From Gammaproteobacteria bacterium (lineage in GTDB: Bacteria; Pseudomonadota; Gammaproteobacteria; Granulosicoccales; Granulosicoccaceae), in the NCBI GenBank assembly GCA_019634245.1, contig JAHQVR010000231.1, forward strand, positions 1-7,822: a DNA stretch of 7,822 nucleotides, given 5' to 3'. Shown in pieces: positions 6,692 to 7,822 of the stretch; the stretch's first letter is position 1, and each line of letters begins with the position of its first letter. The position numbers and the translations under genes are program-made. The notes under the pieces are model-generated. The model made no database searches and had not been told where the DNA came from. It was given only the letters and a program-made list of their open reading frames with translations.

Positions 6692-7713
6692 AACCCACAG
6701 TTATACTGGCTCCGCATTGGCGCACAATGAACGAGCTTTTTTCACCCGAAGCTTTGACGACCCTTCAATCCCGCTACGAACTGGTGTGGAGTAACGATGA
6801 CCCGATACCGGGTAGTTTGTTAAGCGATGCACTGCTGTCTGCAAGCGCACTGATATCCGCCACTCCTGTAGTAAGTGAGTTGACGCTGGATCGAGCCCCC
6901 ATCTTGAAAACCATTATCGAAGTTTCTGGCGCGTTTCCAGACACTATTGATTACGCTGCATGTGCCGCGCGCGGTGTTGAAGTACTTTCATGTTCACCGG
7001 GGTTTCGTACAACAGTAGCGGAAATGGGGTTGGCGATGGCGATCGGCAGCGCGCGTGGGCTGTACACTGAGCATGAACTGTTTCGCCATAACAAAGAACA
7101 CTGGCTTGAGGATCACGCTGACACGGATTTCACTCTGTACGGTGCCAACATTGGCTTCGTTGGGTTCGGTCAAATCGCGCAAGAGCTCAATCGATTACTC
7201 GCACCATTCAACCCTAAAGTAAAAACGTTCGATCCCTGGCTGTCAGAATCGGCAGCAGAAAAACACGCTGTTGAATTAGTTGGTTTTGATGATGTGTTGT
7301 GTTGGTCGCGTTGCTTGTTTATTACAGCGTCCCCAACAACAGAAAACAAAGCCTTGTTATCGACAGAAGCGTTAAGAAAGATGCCCGACCATGCATTGCT
7401 GGTGATCCTGAGCCGTGCGCATCTTGTGGACTTTGATGCAGTAACGGCGGAAGCGCAATCGGGCCGACTGCGGGTCGCTACAGATGTGTTCCCACACGAA
7501 CCACTTTCATCCGATCACCCCATTAGAACGGCAAGCAATGCGCTGTTATCGCCACATCGAGCGGCTGCTGTCACCGGTGGTCGACAACTGATAGGAGACA
7601 TGATCGTTGACGATTTGGCCACCATCGACGCGGGTCAACCGCAGCGTCGACTAGCGATTGCCAATGCAAATACCATCACGGCACTTGCGGGAGTAGGTGA
7701 TGCGTCCAGGTGA
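6688..7713 (+). CDS. D-isomer-specific 2-hydroxyacid dehydrogenase family protein
   Basis: A cytoplasmic NAD(P)-dependent oxidoreductase that interconverts a 2-hydroxy acid and a 2-keto acid. It has 341 residues, normal for the family (about 310-350). The Rossmann nucleotide-binding motif is [10 protein letters not shown] (155-164), and D182 in TFDPW (180-184) at the end of the next strand suggests a preference for NAD over NADP. The expected catalytic trio is present: R243 in LSRAHLVD, E271 in DVFPHEPL and H290 in LSPHRAA. The substrate-domain segment near 95-118 ([11 protein letters not shown] onward, then [10 protein letters not shown]) is also family-like. The start is GTG at 6688, overlapping the ATPase stop by four bases, with GAGG at 6677-6680 seven bases upstream. 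It is the last identifiable gene of the operon. Glycerate/hydroxypyruvate, phosphoglycerate or lactate activities all occur in this family, and sequence alone does not choose among them. Its place behind a glycosidase suggests it handles a product of the imported compound. Confidence 0.88.
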   Translation: MKPTVILAPHWRTMNELFSPEALTTLQSRYELVWSNDDPIPGSLLSDALLSASALISATPVVSELTLDRAPILKTIIEVSGAFPDTIDYAACAARGVEVLSCSPGFRTTVAEMGLAMAIGSARGLYTEHELFRHNKEHWLEDHADTDFTLYGANIGFVGFGQIAQELNRLLAPFNPKVKTFDPWLSESAAEKHAVELVGFDDVLCWSRCLFITASPTTENKALLSTEALRKMPDHALLVILSRAHLVDFDAVTAEAQSGRLRVATDVFPHEPLSSDHPIRTASNALLSPHRAAAVTGGRQLIGDMIVDDLATIDAGQPQRRLAIANANTITALAGVGDASR

Positions 7714-7822
7714 CAGCAATGGCGACTGCGCGGCAACCTTAATCCATACTTTTCGATCAGCACACTGAGCGTGCTCGATGCACGGGCTCAAATCAGTCAT
7801 GCATTCCGTGAGGATGACTGAG
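7714..7822. other. Downstream tail without an assignable gene
   Basis: No gene is recognisable in these 109 bases. The frame of the dehydrogenase stays open after its TGA for 35 more codons, ending at TGA 7819-7821, but has no ATG and no matching ribosome binding site. An ATG at 7814 could begin a following gene but is cut off by the window edge and has AGG directly against it, too close to be a good site. AGCAC (7759-7763) and GTGCT (7771-7775) make only a 5-bp stem without a T-run, so I see no terminator, and the transcript may continue. Confidence 0.45.

Noticed and set aside
7759..7775. Short inverted repeat AGCAC/GTGCT after the last gene as a terminator
   Set aside because: The stem is only 5 bp with a 7-base loop and no T-run follows, so it does not support a terminator call.

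Overview
The window carries one compact, fully plus-strand operon for uptake and intracellular processing of a carbohydrate. It suggests a Gram-negative bacterium, probably Pseudomonadota: the binding protein has an ordinary Sec signal peptide with no lipobox, the base composition looks close to 50% GC, and the ABC transporter is of CUT1 type with its own dedicated ATPase. I cannot assign a genus from the sequence alone.

Layout. Positions 1-245 hold no convincing gene. A possible weak promoter (about 246-275) runs into a striking 38-bp near-perfect palindrome (273-310) made of two tandem LacI-type operators. Next come a LacI-family regulator with a TTG start (328-1401), a periplasmic sugar-binding protein (1401-2660), an intercistronic hairpin (2670-2696), two CUT1 permeases (2713-3786 and 3783-4652), a cytoplasmic GH32/GH68-like glycosidase (4656-5615), a MalK/UgpC-type ATPase (5612-6691) and a D-2-hydroxyacid dehydrogenase-like protein (6688-7713). 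The last 109 bases hold no assignable gene and no clear terminator, so the operon may continue past the window.

How it works together (inference). The regulator probably represses its own operon through the double operator and is released by the imported sugar or a derivative. The binding protein captures the sugar in the periplasm, the permease pair and ATPase import it without phosphorylation, and the signal-less glycosidase hydrolyses it in the cytoplasm. The glycosidase has the clan GH-J catalytic blocks (WDSW, RDP, LEVPQ), so a sucrose-like or fructosyl-containing substrate is the best guess. The dehydrogenase is the unexpected partner: it suggests that one product, or a later metabolite, is a 2-hydroxy/2-keto acid. 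Junctions are very tight (TAATG, ATGA, 3 nt, ATGA, GTGA), except the binding-protein/permease gap, where the hairpin sits.

The transporter itself is a known kind of system. The points worth a second look are the tandem operator, the hybrid single-domain glycosidase, the roughly 67-residue insertion in the first permease, and the hydroxyacid dehydrogenase in a glycoside operon.
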